A DNA stretch of 64,000 bases. Source: Mycolicibacterium bacteremicum. GTDB lineage: Bacteria > Actinomycetota > Actinomycetes > Mycobacteriales > Mycobacteriaceae. The translations under genes were made by a program, and so were the position numbers. The DNA lies in assembly GCF_002086115.1 (NCBI RefSeq), contig NZ_MVHJ01000002.1, forward strand, positions 1 through 64,000, read 5' to 3'. The first letter of the stretch is position 1. Every line of letters starts with the position of its first letter. Below, piece after piece: positions 42,243-51,489 of this stretch. The notes beneath the pieces were generated by a model, which was not told the origin of the DNA, made no database searches, and saw only the letters and a list, made by a program, of their open reading frames with translations.

Positions 42243-45149
42243 ATGAGCGCGCCCCGGCATGGTGCGGACGCGCCCACCGGGCCCATCGCCACCGCCTACC
42301 CGCCCCCGCACCAGACGGCGCATTTCGGCCGCATCGCCCGGGTGTTCCGCAAGCTGGCGGTGCCTTTCATCTTCGCCTGGATCGCCATCGCGGTGGTGCT
42401 GAATGTCGTTGTGCCGCAGCTGGAAGCGGTCGGCGAGATGCGCTCGGTGTCGATGAGCCCGAAGGAGGCGCCGGCGGTCATCGCGACCGAGCACATCGGT
42501 CAGGTGTTCGACGAATACGAATCCAACAGCTCGGTGATGATCGTGCTGGAGGGTGCCGAACCGCTCGGCGCGGACGCGCGGCGCTACTACTCCGAGCTGA
42601 TCGCCAAGCTTGAGGCCGACACCAAGCACGTCGAGCACGTCCAGGATCTGTGGAGTGATCCGCTGACCGCCACCGGTGTGCAGAGCGGTGATGGCAAGGC
42701 CGTTTACGTGTCGGCGAACCTGGCCGGAAACCAGGGCGAGGCGCTGTCGCTGGAGTCCATCGAGGCCGTCAAGAACATCGTCGAGAGCACACCGGCGCCC
42801 GACGGCGTCGACGTCTATGTGACCGGCTCGGCGGCCATGACGGCCGAGCAGACCGAGGCCAGCCACGGCAGTATGCGGCTGATCGAGGGGCTGACCTTCC
42901 TGGTCATCATCGTCATGCTGCTCATCATCTTCCGCTCCGTCATGACGATGGTGCTGATGATCGTGATGGTGGCCGTCAGCCTGCTGACCGTGCGAGGCGC
43001 CGTCGCCGCACTCGGGTATTACGAGATCATCGGGCTCTCGACGTTCGCCACCGGCCTGCTGGTCACGTTGGCCATCGCGATCTCCGTCGACTACGCGATC
43101 TTCCTCATCGGCCGGTATCAGGAGGCCAGAAGCGCCGGTGAGGATCGTGAGCAGGCGTACTACACGATGTTCGGCGGCACCGCCCACGTGATCGTCGGCT
43201 CCGGGTTGACCATCGCCGGAGCCACGTTCTGCCTGAGCTTCACCCGGCTGCCGTACTTCCAGACCCTCGGTGTGCCGCTGGCCGTGGGCATGCTGGTGCT
43301 GATCGTGACGGCCATGACCTTCGGTCCCGCGATGATCACCGTCGGCGGACGGTTCCTGGATCCCAAGCGCGCCACCCGCGTTCGTGGCTGGCGCAAGGTC
43401 GGTGCCGCGGTGGTCCGCTGGCCCGGACCGATCCTGATCACCACCATCGCGGTCTCATTGATCGGTCTGCTGGCTCTGCCCGGCTATAAGACCAGTTACA
43501 ACGACCGTCTCTATCTGCCGGACGACATCAGCTCCAACGAGGGGTATGCCGCCGCCGAACGGCACTTCTCGCCGGCGCGGTTGAATCCGGAGATCCTGAT
43601 GATCGAAAGTGATCGGGATCTACGCAATCCCGCCGACTTCCTGGTGATCGAGAAGATCGCGAAGGCCATCTTCCAGGTCGACGGTATCGGCCGCGTGCAG
43701 ACCATCACCCGGCCCGACGGCACGCCGATCGAGAACACCTCGATCCCGTACATGATCAGTCAGAACAGCACGCTGCAGCGGTTGAACGAGAAGTACAACC
43801 AGGACCGCACCGCCGATATGTCCAATCAGGTTGCGGACATGGACCGCACGATCGCGAGCATGGACAAGATGCAGGCGATCACCGAGGAGATGGCGGACAC
43901 CACGTCCAAGATGGTGTCCTCGATGGACCTCATGGTCGGCGACATCGAGGACATGCGGGACAGCATCGCCAATTTCGACGACTTCTTCCGGCCGATGCGC
44001 AACTACTTCTACTGGGAACCGCACTGTTTCAACATCCCGATGTGCTGGTCCATCCGGTCGGTCTTCGACGTGCTCGACGGTATCGACGTGATGACCACCA
44101 ACATGAACGACATGATGCCGCAGATGCATCGGCTCAACGAACTGATGCCGCAGATGATCGCGATCATGCCGGAGATGAAACAGACCATGGTCAACATGAA
44201 GGAAATGATGCTGACCATGCAGCAGACCCAGGCGGGTATGCAGGAGCAGCAGCGCATCATGAGCGAGACCTCGACCGAGATGGGCAAGGCCTTCAACGAT
44301 GCGATGAACGACGACTCGTTCTATCTGCCGGCCGAGGCGTTCGACAACCCGGATTTCGCAAAGGGTTTGGAGCAATTCCTGTCCCCGGACGGGCACGCGG
44401 TGCGGTTCATGATCAACCACGAGGGCGATCCGATGTCGGCCGAGGGTATCGAGAAGATCGAGCCGATCAAGACCGCGGCCAAGAATGCGATCAAGGGCAC
44501 CCCGCTGGAGGGCTCGACGATCTATCTGGGCGGTACCGCGTCCACGTTCAAGGACATGGCCGACGGCACCCGCTACGACCTGCTGATCGCCGGTATCGCG
44601 GCCATCTGCCTGATCTTTTTGATCATGCTGCTGCTCACCCGGGCCATCGTGGCCGCGGCGGTCATCGTGGGCACGGTGGTGCTCTCCCTCGGCGCGTCCT
44701 TCGGGGTGTCGGTGCTGCTGTGGCAGCACCTGCTCGGTATCGAGTTGCACTGGATGGTGTTGCCGATGGCGGTGATCATCCTGCTGGCCGTGGGTGCGGA
44801 CTACAACCTGCTGGTGGTGTCGAGGCTCAAGGAGGAGATCCACGCCGGGTTGAGCACCGGGATGATCCGGGCCATGGGCGGTTCCGGCTCGACCGTCACC
44901 GCGGCCGGCATGGTGTTCGCGTTCACCATGATGGTGATGGCCGTCAGCGATCTGACCATCATGGGCCAGGTCGGTACGACGATCGGTCTGGGTCTGTTGT
45001 TCGACACCCTGGTGATCCGATCGTTCATGACGCCCTCGATCGCCGCGCTGATGGGTAAGTGGTTCTGGTGGCCGCAGCACGTGCGTCAGCGTCCCAAGCC
45101 GCAGCCCTGGCCGCCCATTCAGCGACGACCGCAGGATGCGTTGGTGTGA
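42243..45149 (+). CDS. MmpL family RND transporter
   Basis: This 968-residue pump has the MmpL4/5-like layout: a first helix after [19 protein letters not shown], periplasmic domain 1, a helix bundle with the proton-relay segment [17 protein letters not shown], a long Met-rich helical hairpin in periplasmic domain 2, and a second bundle with [17 protein letters not shown] chose ATG 42243 because GAGGGAA lies six bases upstream. ATG 42213 (AGGTGA upstream) and an earlier TTG are alternatives that add only low-similarity residues. The substrate is unknown; siderophore or lipid is the family expectation. Its end overlaps the next gene. Confidence 0.94.
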   Translation: MSAPRHGADAPTGPIATAYPPPHQTAHFGRIARVFRKLAVPFIFAWIAIAVVLNVVVPQLEAVGEMRSVSMSPKEAPAVIATEHIGQVFDEYESNSSVMIVLEGAEPLGADARRYYSELIAKLEADTKHVEHVQDLWSDPLTATGVQSGDGKAVYVSANLAGNQGEALSLESIEAVKNIVESTPAPDGVDVYVTGSAAMTAEQTEASHGSMRLIEGLTFLVIIVMLLIIFRSVMTMVLMIVMVAVSLLTVRGAVAALGYYEIIGLSTFATGLLVTLAIAISVDYAIFLIGRYQEARSAGEDREQAYYTMFGGTAHVIVGSGLTIAGATFCLSFTRLPYFQTLGVPLAVGMLVLIVTAMTFGPAMITVGGRFLDPKRATRVRGWRKVGAAVVRWPGPILITTIAVSLIGLLALPGYKTSYNDRLYLPDDISSNEGYAAAERHFSPARLNPEILMIESDRDLRNPADFLVIEKIAKAIFQVDGIGRVQTITRPDGTPIENTSIPYMISQNSTLQRLNEKYNQDRTADMSNQVADMDRTIASMDKMQAITEEMADTTSKMVSSMDLMVGDIEDMRDSIANFDDFFRPMRNYFYWEPHCFNIPMCWSIRSVFDVLDGIDVMTTNMNDMMPQMHRLNELMPQMIAIMPEMKQTMVNMKEMMLTMQQTQAGMQEQQRIMSETSTEMGKAFNDAMNDDSFYLPAEAFDNPDFAKGLEQFLSPDGHAVRFMINHEGDPMSAEGIEKIEPIKTAAKNAIKGTPLEGSTIYLGGTASTFKDMADGTRYDLLIAGIAAICLIFLIMLLLTRAIVAAAVIVGTVVLSLGASFGVSVLLWQHLLGIELHWMVLPMAVIILLAVGADYNLLVVSRLKEEIHAGLSTGMIRAMGGSGSTVTAAGMVFAFTMMVMAVSDLTIMGQVGTTIGLGLLFDTLVIRSFMTPSIAALMGKWFWWPQHVRQRPKPQPWPPIQRRPQDALV

Positions 45150-45496
45150 TGAGGAAACAACGGTTCACGGCAACACTGGCCGCCGGTGCGGTGGCGATGG
45201 CACTCGCGGCCGCACCGGTCGCCCAGGCCGACCGTGACGAGGCGTTCGCCGACCGACTGCACACCTTCGGCGTGTACGGGCAGAAGGATTTCAATGCCTG
45301 GATCGCCAAGATCATGTGCAAACGCCTGCACCGCGGGGTGGACGCCGACGTGTACGCCTCGGCGAAGTTCGTGCACAGCCAACTCCAGAACGGGTCGAGC
45401 ACCGAGCAGGCCTGGCAGTTCGTCGGCGCCGCCATCCCGGCCTACTGCCCGGAGCTCACCCATGTCCTGACCCGGGCCGCCGATGACAAGGAGTAA
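45149..45496 (+). CDS. Exported DUF732-type protein
   Basis: The 115-residue protein has a cleavable signal peptide ending APVAQAD (near residue 27). The mature domain of about 85 residues has the DUF732 pattern: DRLHTFGVYGQKDFNAWI, a Cys in KIMCKRLHRG and a second in PAYCPELTHVL. The ATG shares one base with the mmpL stop, so it is translationally coupled to the pump. The function is unknown. Confidence 0.82.
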   Translation: MRKQRFTATLAAGAVAMALAAAPVAQADRDEAFADRLHTFGVYGQKDFNAWIAKIMCKRLHRGVDADVYASAKFVHSQLQNGSSTEQAWQFVGAAIPAYCPELTHVLTRAADDKE

Positions 45497-45500
45497 CGCC

Positions 45501-45944
45501 ATGAGCCGTAACAGGTTTGCGCTGGCCGGGCTGGCCGCCGCGGCCGTGGTCACACTGACGCCGGGTGCCGCGGCCGCCGATGCCACCGACGAATACCCGA
45601 TCCCGAGCAACATGCTCAAGACCACCTGCACGGTGGACCAGTACATGGCCGCGGTGCGCGACACCAATCCGGTGTACTACGAGCGCTACATGATCGACTA
45701 CAACAACAAGTCCCCGGAAGTGCAACGGGCAGCACGGGATCGGATCACCTGGTTCTTCTCGATGGACTACGCCGGGCGCAGGCAGTACTCCGAGGACACC
45801 GCCACCAACGCCTTCTACGAGCAGTTGGCCTGGAACTGGCCGAACTGGGCCAAACTGTTCTTCAACAACAAGGGCGTGGTCGCGCACGGCACCAAGGACT
45901 GCTTGTCCTATCCACCGGCCGACCCGGGCGTGTGGGTCTGGTAG
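45501..45944 (+). CDS. Exported DUF5078-type protein
   Basis: The 147-residue protein has a signal peptide ending TPGAAAADA and an aromatic-rich mature domain (CTVDQYMAAVRDTNPVYYER, AFYEQLAWNWPNWAKLFFNN) with two Cys residues likely bridged. It resembles the mycobacterial DUF5078 secreted proteins. AAGGAG precedes the ATG. It closes the mmpS-mmpL operon. Confidence 0.8.
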   Translation: MSRNRFALAGLAAAAVVTLTPGAAAADATDEYPIPSNMLKTTCTVDQYMAAVRDTNPVYYERYMIDYNNKSPEVQRAARDRITWFFSMDYAGRRQYSEDTATNAFYEQLAWNWPNWAKLFFNNKGVVAHGTKDCLSYPPADPGVWVW

Positions 45945-46012
45945 CCCTGCCGTATCGACGGTGCACGCAGATCGGGAACCCGGCGACGAATGCGATCTGG
46001 GTGCACGCTCGA

Positions 46013-46585
46013 CTATTCGAAATACGCGGGTGTGCGCAGCAATTGCTGGGCGGCCGCCAGCAGGGTCTTGTGCAACTGCTCGTCGCTGACGTCCTCGAGC
46101 TCCTTGTCGGTGACCGCCGAGTACACGCCGTTGGTGATCATCGAGATGATGACCCGCCCCGCCGGGCCGTGCCCACCGCCCAGCAGCAGGTTCTTGAACC
46201 GCTCGACGATATCGGTGAGGTCTTCGCGGGATTCGATCATGCTCTCCAGCACCGGATCGCCCGCCAGCACCGCCGCGAGCCTGCGGTTGCGCACGCTGAA
46301 CTCGATGAACCCGCTGATGCAGATCTCCTGGCGGGTACGCGGATCGGGCACGGCCTCGGCGATCGTCACCACCCGCGCCATATCGTCGAACATCGGCTGC
46401 GCGGCGGCGGCGACGATCTCGTCCTTGGAGTGGAACTGGTAGTACACCGAGGCCTTACCCACGCCGATGCTGTCGGCGATCATCTGCAGGGTGGTGCCGC
46501 TGACGCCGTGCTCACCGAACAGCGTCAGCGCGGCTTCGAGCACCCGGGCCCGCGCCGTGCCCCGTCCCAACACCGATTTGGCCAT
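46013..46585 (-). CDS. TetR family regulator linked to the VOC protein
   Basis: The 190-residue protein has a TetR helix-turn-helix with LQMIADSIGVGKASVYYQF near residues 34-52. It is a paralogue of the TetR protein at 40918 in this segment. The ATG at 46585 is two bases after the VOC stop, so the pair is one operon. Target unknown; it flanks the mmpS-mmpL operon on its far side and could also act there. Confidence 0.85.
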   Translation of the reverse strand: MAKSVLGRGTARARVLEAALTLFGEHGVSGTTLQMIADSIGVGKASVYYQFHSKDEIVAAAAQPMFDDMARVVTIAEAVPDPRTRQEICISGFIEFSVRNRRLAAVLAGDPVLESMIESREDLTDIVERFKNLLLGGGHGPAGRVIISMITNGVYSAVTDKELEDVSDEQLHKTLLAAAQQLLRTPAYFE

Positions 46586-46587
46586 CG

Positions 46588-46959
46588 TCAGCCCCGGGTG
46601 TCCCGGCGCAGCGGGTGGTCGTCGGGGACCTGCACGAATATCAGCGTCACGCCGTCGGGGTCGGCGACGTGCATCTCGTGCAGCCCCCAGGGTTCCTCTG
46701 CGGCGGTCCGGGCGATCGTCACCCCGCGTCCGGTCAGTTCCGTCTCGGTCGCATAGACGTCGCGCACCTGCAACCACAGACTCCCGCCGGCCGACGGACC
46801 GCCGTGCCCGGCGAGTTCGATCAGCGACTGACCGGCGTAAAAGACGGTGCCACCACCGTATTCGCGGGCGATGGCCAGGCCGATGCGGTCACGGTAGAAC
46901 TCCACCGACCGCGGGTAGTCGGCCGGCCGTATCAGCACCCGGCTGGCCAGGATCTCCAT
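46588..46959 (-). CDS. VOC family (glyoxalase/bleomycin resistance-like) protein
   Basis: The 123-residue protein has paired beta-alpha-beta-beta-beta modules: RVLIRPADYPRSVEFYRD, then LWLQVRDVYATETELTGRG and MHVADPDGVTLIFVQVPDD, the last with the metal-site Glu position replaced in a hydrophobic strand. Position is consistent with Rv0546c. The substrate is unknown. Confidence 0.82.
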   Translation of the reverse strand: MEILASRVLIRPADYPRSVEFYRDRIGLAIAREYGGGTVFYAGQSLIELAGHGGPSAGGSLWLQVRDVYATETELTGRGVTIARTAAEEPWGLHEMHVADPDGVTLIFVQVPDDHPLRRDTRG

Positions 46960-46986
46960 ACAGACGTGTCTATCACGTCCGCATCC

Positions 46987-47053
46987 CGGCGAGAGTGCGT
47001 GTCTGCTGGTAGACACGCCGCGCCGAAGGCGAAGTCTGCGCACGCTCGCGCCG
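46987..47053. repeat. Intergenic nested-hairpin repeat, copy 1
   Basis: About 66 bases. Outer arms are GAGAGTGCG...CGCACGCTC and inner arms GTGTC...GACAC. It is shared with copies at 53327 and 63930 and lies downstream of the pucR stop. Confidence 0.65.
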
Positions 47054-47082
47054 CACGGCCGCCCACGGCCGCCCACGGCCGC
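47051..47082. repeat. Three-copy 10-base tandem repeat (GCCCACGGCC)
   Basis: Three consecutive units, the first imperfect, abut the pucR stop codon at 47084-47086. Confidence 0.6.
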
Positions 47083-47083
47083 C

Positions 47084-48463
47084 TCAGGTTCCGCGGTCGG
47101 CCGCCCGCAATCCGATGGTGAAGGCCGCCTGATCCTCGAAGTTCAGCGGGTTGCGCCCGGTGATCTGGGTGATCCGGGTCAGCCGGTGCCGCACGGTGTT
47201 GGTGTGCAGGAACAGCTCACGGGCGGTGTCGATCAGCGAGCCGTTGGCGGCCAGGAAGACCCGCAGGGTACGGATGTGCTGGGTTCCGCGGTCGCGATCG
47301 AGTGCCTCCAGCGGATCGATCAGCTGCTTCTTGAACGGTGCCAGCCGGCTCGGCGGCAAGCCCTCCAGCAGGCTGCCGAAGGTGCTCAGTTGGTCCGGAC
47401 CGATGCTGCCACCACGCTGACGTGCCAGGTCCAGTGCGATGCGCGCCTGGCTGATGCTGGCGCCCAGTTCGGTCAGGGGTGCCGACGCGGCGTGCCCGGA
47501 GGGCATCGACAGGTCGGCCGCCATCTCGGCCGGGCGGTCGGCGCCGGTGCTGAGCACCAGACACACCTCGGGGGCGTCGGCGACCAGGGCGTCGGGGAAC
47601 GCCATCGACAACAGCGCCCCGGCGCCGGCCGGCCATGCCGAGCAGTCGATGTCCCCGCCCATCAGGCCCGGCCAGTCCAGCAGTTGGCTCAGGGCGTCGG
47701 GAAGCAGCATCCGCCGCTCCACCAGGGACAGCAATTGGCCGACCCGTTCGCGGGCGAGCGCGGACTCGATATCGCGTTCGCCCTGAGAAGCGGCCAGAAA
47801 CCGGGCGATCACCTCCAGCACGGCCGGTTCGGGCGGTTCGCCGCGGCCGACCCACACCACCGTCCCCATCCCGTCGACGGTCGCCGACACCGCGCCTGCC
47901 TCGACCGGGCGACCGGGCGGTTCCAGCAGGAAATAGCAGCCCAGCACCTGCCCGGCCCGGTCGAGCAACGCCCGCGACGACTCACGCCGCCGCTGTGAGG
48001 AGAGCAACTCGGGGACAAGGGCATTGGTGGCACGCGCGGTGGCGACCGCACCGCCGAACTGGAAATCGGCGATATAGCGGCTGACGGTCGCGAACGGCAC
48101 CGCCGGCGGCGCGATCAGCAGTGGCAGACCATGGTCGCGGCACGCGTCGATCAGCGCCTGCGGTGCGGTGTCGTGCACATCGCCGATCCCGAAGCAGATG
48201 CCGGCCACCCCGGCCGCATGCACCGCCATGACGAAGGCAGCGCAGTCGGCGGGGGTCTGCAGGCTGATGCCGACCGTGCAGACCAATTCACCACCACGCA
48301 GGTACCGCGACGGGTCGCGCAGTTCGGTGGTGTGCGACCAGGTGATCTGCCGGTGTAACCCGGCCACGCCGGTGTCGAGGTGCCCGAGCCCGAGACCGGA
48401 GCGTTCCAGCAGGTCGGCGAACGTCGGGGCGCTCACTTCCCGATCGGGGACCGACTCGGTCAT
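47084..48463 (-). CDS. PucR family transcriptional regulator
   Basis: The 459-residue protein has an N-terminal PucR ligand domain (from about residue 12; ITWSHTTELRDPSRYLRGGE), a middle region, and a C-terminal PucR-type helix-turn-helix (LRVFLAANGSLIDTARELFLH, then TNTVRHRLTRITQITGR). PucR proteins usually activate purine, amino-acid or amide catabolism genes in response to an intermediate. It diverges from the permease-ureohydrolase operon, its likely target. The ATG follows a TACGAT hexamer by six bases. Confidence 0.9.
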   Translation of the reverse strand: MTESVPDREVSAPTFADLLERSGLGLGHLDTGVAGLHRQITWSHTTELRDPSRYLRGGELVCTVGISLQTPADCAAFVMAVHAAGVAGICFGIGDVHDTAPQALIDACRDHGLPLLIAPPAVPFATVSRYIADFQFGGAVATARATNALVPELLSSQRRRESSRALLDRAGQVLGCYFLLEPPGRPVEAGAVSATVDGMGTVVWVGRGEPPEPAVLEVIARFLAASQGERDIESALARERVGQLLSLVERRMLLPDALSQLLDWPGLMGGDIDCSAWPAGAGALLSMAFPDALVADAPEVCLVLSTGADRPAEMAADLSMPSGHAASAPLTELGASISQARIALDLARQRGGSIGPDQLSTFGSLLEGLPPSRLAPFKKQLIDPLEALDRDRGTQHIRTLRVFLAANGSLIDTARELFLHTNTVRHRLTRITQITGRNPLNFEDQAAFTIGLRAADRGT

Positions 48464-48469
48464 CGGTCG

Positions 48470-48475
48470 ATCGTA
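48470..48475 (-). promoter_or_regulatory. Candidate -10 (TACGAT) of pucR
   Basis: TACGAT, six bases, then the ATG at 48463; leaderless arrangement. Confidence 0.45.
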
Positions 48476-48593
48476 ACGTCACCGTCATGCGAACACCCGT
48501 TCTCGTTGTGCGATCATCCAATGGCCGACCGGGGTGGCGGTGGGTTTGCAGCGTCTTCGGCGGTAACGATGGCGGTCGTGCGCCCGGGCGCGT

Positions 48594-48599
48594 GATAGT
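48594..48599 (+). promoter_or_regulatory. Candidate -10 (GATAGT) of the permease operon
   Basis: GATAGT, six bases, then the ATG at 48606. No consensus -35 is present, as expected if the PucR protein activates it. Confidence 0.45.
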
Positions 48600-48605
48600 T
48601 CGTCC

Positions 48606-50051
48606 ATGACCGAGCCACAGGTTCTTCGCCGCGAGTTCTCCCTCTGGTCGGCGTTCGCGTTCGCCTTCGCATTCATCTCGCCGATCGTCGCGCTGTACGG
48701 CATCTTCGGCCTCGCGCTGTCGGCGGCCGGCCCCAGCTTCTGGTGGGGTTTCGCGCTGGTGTTCGGCGGCCAGTTCCTGGTCGCGCTGGTGTTCGCGATG
48801 CTGGTGTCGCGGTGGCCGCTTGAGGGGTCCATCTACCAGTGGTCACGACGGCTGCTGGGCACCACCTACGGCTGGTTCGCCGGCTGGGCCTACATGTGGA
48901 CGCTGGTGATCGCGATGGCCACCGTCGCGCTCGGGGCGGCCGGCTTCACCGCCAACATCTTCGGCGTCGAGGACCCCTCGGGGACGACGCTGGCACTCAT
49001 CGCGTTGGGAATCCTGCTGGCCGGCACCGCGGTGAACCTGGCCGGCCGGCAGGCGTTGAAGATCTTCATGGTCGGCAGCATCATCGCCGAGGTGATCGGC
49101 TCGGTGGTGTTGGGCACCTGGCTGTTGCTGTTCCACCGGCAGAACTCGTTGTCGGTGCTGTTCTCCGGCGGTGGCCCGGAGGTGGATCTCTGGACCTGGC
49201 TCAGTGGCCCGTTCCTGCTCGCGGTGGCCTTCATCGGCTGGTCGTTCGTCGGCTTCGAGAGCGCCGGATCGATCGCCGAGGAGGTGCACGAGCCGCGCCG
49301 CTATCTGCCCAAGGCGGTGTTGTTCTCGCTGACCTTCATCGCGCTGGTCGTCGGCTACTCCAGCCTGGCCATCATCCTGGCCATCCCGGATCTGGATGCC
49401 GTCGCCGAGGGGGCGGTCGCCGACCCGGTGTACGAGACCTTGACCACCGCACTGGGTCACGGGGTGGCGCGACCGGTCGAGGTGATGTTCGTCATCGGGT
49501 TCCTGGCCAGCTTCCTGGCGTTGCAGACCTCGGCCTCGCGGGTCATCTGGGCCTATGCGCGCGACGGCGCGCTGCCGGCGGCCGGTGTGCTGTCCCAGCT
49601 GCGCGGCCCGGCCCGCATCCCGGTGGTGGCGATCGGAGTGACCACGGTGGTCGGCGCCGCGCTGTTCGGGCTGAGCATCGTCGCCGGCGACATCTATTCG
49701 CTGATGGTCAACTTCACCGCGGGCGGCTTCTATCTGGCCTTCCTGTTCCCGCTGATCGGATTCCTGGTGGTACTGCTGCGCCGATCCTGGACGCCGGCCA
49801 ACTTCTCCCTGGGCCGGGCCACCCTGCCGGTCGCGGCGGTCGCCGTGGTGTGGGCGGCGTTGCAGTTCCTCAACATCGCCTGGCCGCGGGTCGTGTTCGA
49901 GCAGCGCTACCTGGACTGGTCGGTGTGGATCGGTATAGCGGTGCTGCTGGTGTTGGGCACGGCGATCCTGGCCACGGTGCGCTCCCGTATCGTCGAGGCC
50001 TCGGTGATCGAGGAAGTTGAATCGCGTGACGAACTCGCAGGACACCCGTGA
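48606..50051 (+). CDS. APC family amino acid/polyamine permease
   Basis: The 481-residue permease has about twelve helices and APC features: AFAFISPIVALYGIFGLAL in the first helix, RWPLEGSIYQWSRRLLGTTYG near residue 72 and WSFVGFESAGSIAEEVHEPRR near residue 215. It probably imports the substrate degraded by the four downstream enzymes. Its last four bases overlap the first SDR gene. Confidence 0.9.
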   Translation: MTEPQVLRREFSLWSAFAFAFAFISPIVALYGIFGLALSAAGPSFWWGFALVFGGQFLVALVFAMLVSRWPLEGSIYQWSRRLLGTTYGWFAGWAYMWTLVIAMATVALGAAGFTANIFGVEDPSGTTLALIALGILLAGTAVNLAGRQALKIFMVGSIIAEVIGSVVLGTWLLLFHRQNSLSVLFSGGGPEVDLWTWLSGPFLLAVAFIGWSFVGFESAGSIAEEVHEPRRYLPKAVLFSLTFIALVVGYSSLAIILAIPDLDAVAEGAVADPVYETLTTALGHGVARPVEVMFVIGFLASFLALQTSASRVIWAYARDGALPAAGVLSQLRGPARIPVVAIGVTTVVGAALFGLSIVAGDIYSLMVNFTAGGFYLAFLFPLIGFLVVLLRRSWTPANFSLGRATLPVAAVAVVWAALQFLNIAWPRVVFEQRYLDWSVWIGIAVLLVLGTAILATVRSRIVEASVIEEVESRDELAGHP

Positions 50052-50743
50052 CTGAGCCGGTAGCCGTTGTCACCGGCGCCGCCAGCGGTATCGGCGCCGC
50101 TGCCGCCGACGCGCTGCGCCGGCGCGGATACTGTATCGGGGCACTGGATCTCTGCGCTGACGCCGACGCGGATCTCGCTGTGGCGGTCGATGTTTCCGAT
50201 CACGCCGCGGTGACCGCCGCGGTCGCCGAGATCCGGGATCGGCTCGGTCCGATCGCCGCGCTGGTGACATCGGCGGGCTACTACGAGATGGCCCTGGTCG
50301 ACCAGATCGACGCCGCGTCCTGGCGGCGGATGCTGCGGGTGCACCTCGGTGGGCTGTTCAACGCGACGCGGGCCTGTCTGCCCGACATGCTGGCGGCCGG
50401 ATCGGGTGCGGTGGTGGCGGTGGCCAGCGAACTGGCCGTCGGCGGCGGGGACCAGGAGAGTCACTACGTCGCCGCCAAGGGGGCGATCATCGGTCTGGTG
50501 CGCAGCCTGGCCGCGGAGGTGGCCGGGTCCGGTGTGCGGGTCAACGCGGTGGCGCCCGGGCCCACCGACACCCCGCTGCTGGCCGCCGATTCGCCATGGC
50601 GGGCAGCCGATTACCTGAACACCCTGCCGTTGCGTCGGTTGGCGACCCCGGCCGAGGTGGCGCGCTGCATCGAGTACCTGGTCTGCGACGGCACCTTCAG
50701 CGTCGGCGATGTCGTCAACGTCAACTCGGGAGCGGTGATATGA
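50048..50743 (+). CDS. Short-chain dehydrogenase/reductase, first of a tandem pair
   Basis: The 231-residue classical SDR has VVTGAASGIGAAAADAL and the catalytic HYVAAKGAIIG (YxxxK); the catalytic Ser is in AVASELAVGG. The GTG overlaps the permease stop, and the stop overlaps the next SDR. The substrate is unknown; by context, oxidation of an alcohol on an imported amine or guanidine compound. Confidence 0.88.
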   Translation: MTEPVAVVTGAASGIGAAAADALRRRGYCIGALDLCADADADLAVAVDVSDHAAVTAAVAEIRDRLGPIAALVTSAGYYEMALVDQIDAASWRRMLRVHLGGLFNATRACLPDMLAAGSGAVVAVASELAVGGGDQESHYVAAKGAIIGLVRSLAAEVAGSGVRVNAVAPGPTDTPLLAADSPWRAADYLNTLPLRRLATPAEVARCIEYLVCDGTFSVGDVVNVNSGAVI

Positions 50744-51489
50744 GCAGGGTCGCACTGATCACGGGTGCGGCGCAGGGGATGGGTGCCGTGCACGCACGCC
50801 GGCTGGCAGCCGCGGGAATGACGGTCGCGGTCAACGATATTCGGGCCGGTGCCGACCTGGACGCGCTGGCCGACGAACTCGGCGGATTCGCCGTACCGGG
50901 TGACGTGTCCGACCCACAGGAGTGCGCCCGCATCGCCGACGCGGTGGCCGAGCGGACCGGGCGCCTCGACGTGCTGGTCGCCAACCACGCCTACATGACG
51001 ATGGCCCCGCTGCTCGAGCACGACGAGCAGGACTGGTGGCGCGTCGTGGACACCAATCTCGGTGGCACCTACCACCTGGTGCAGGCCGTGTTACCGCACA
51101 TGCGCCGGCGCAAGGAAGGCCGAATCGTGGTGATCGCCAGCGAATGGGGTGTCACCGGCTGGCCGGAGGCCACCGCGTACGCGGCCGCCAAGTCGGGGCT
51201 GATCGCTCTGGTCAAGGGGCTGGGTCGGGAGTTGGCACCGGAGGGCATCATCGTCAACGCGGTCGCGCCGGGCGTCACCGACACCCCGCAGTTGCAGGTC
51301 GACGCCGATGCCGCCGGGGTCGACCTGGCGGCCATGCATGCGCGCTACGCGGCGGGAATTCCGCTGGGCCGCATCGGCGAGCCCGCCGAGATCGCCGCGG
51401 CGGTGCAACTTCTGAGTGATTTCGAGGTGGCTGCGATCGTCGGCCAGGTGATCTCCTGCAACGGCGGATCGACCAGGAGCAGGGCATGA
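50740..51489 (+). CDS. Short-chain dehydrogenase/reductase, second of a tandem pair
   Basis: The 249-residue classical SDR has ALITGAAQGMGAVHARRL, the structural NHAY (NNAG variant) motif and catalytic VIASEWGVTG...AYAAAKSGLIALVKG. It is diverged from its upstream neighbour, so the pair may catalyse successive steps. The ATG overlaps the preceding stop, and its stop overlaps the ureohydrolase start. Confidence 0.88.
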   Translation: MSRVALITGAAQGMGAVHARRLAAAGMTVAVNDIRAGADLDALADELGGFAVPGDVSDPQECARIADAVAERTGRLDVLVANHAYMTMAPLLEHDEQDWWRVVDTNLGGTYHLVQAVLPHMRRRKEGRIVVIASEWGVTGWPEATAYAAAKSGLIALVKGLGRELAPEGIIVNAVAPGVTDTPQLQVDADAAGVDLAAMHARYAAGIPLGRIGEPAEIAAAVQLLSDFEVAAIVGQVISCNGGSTRSRA

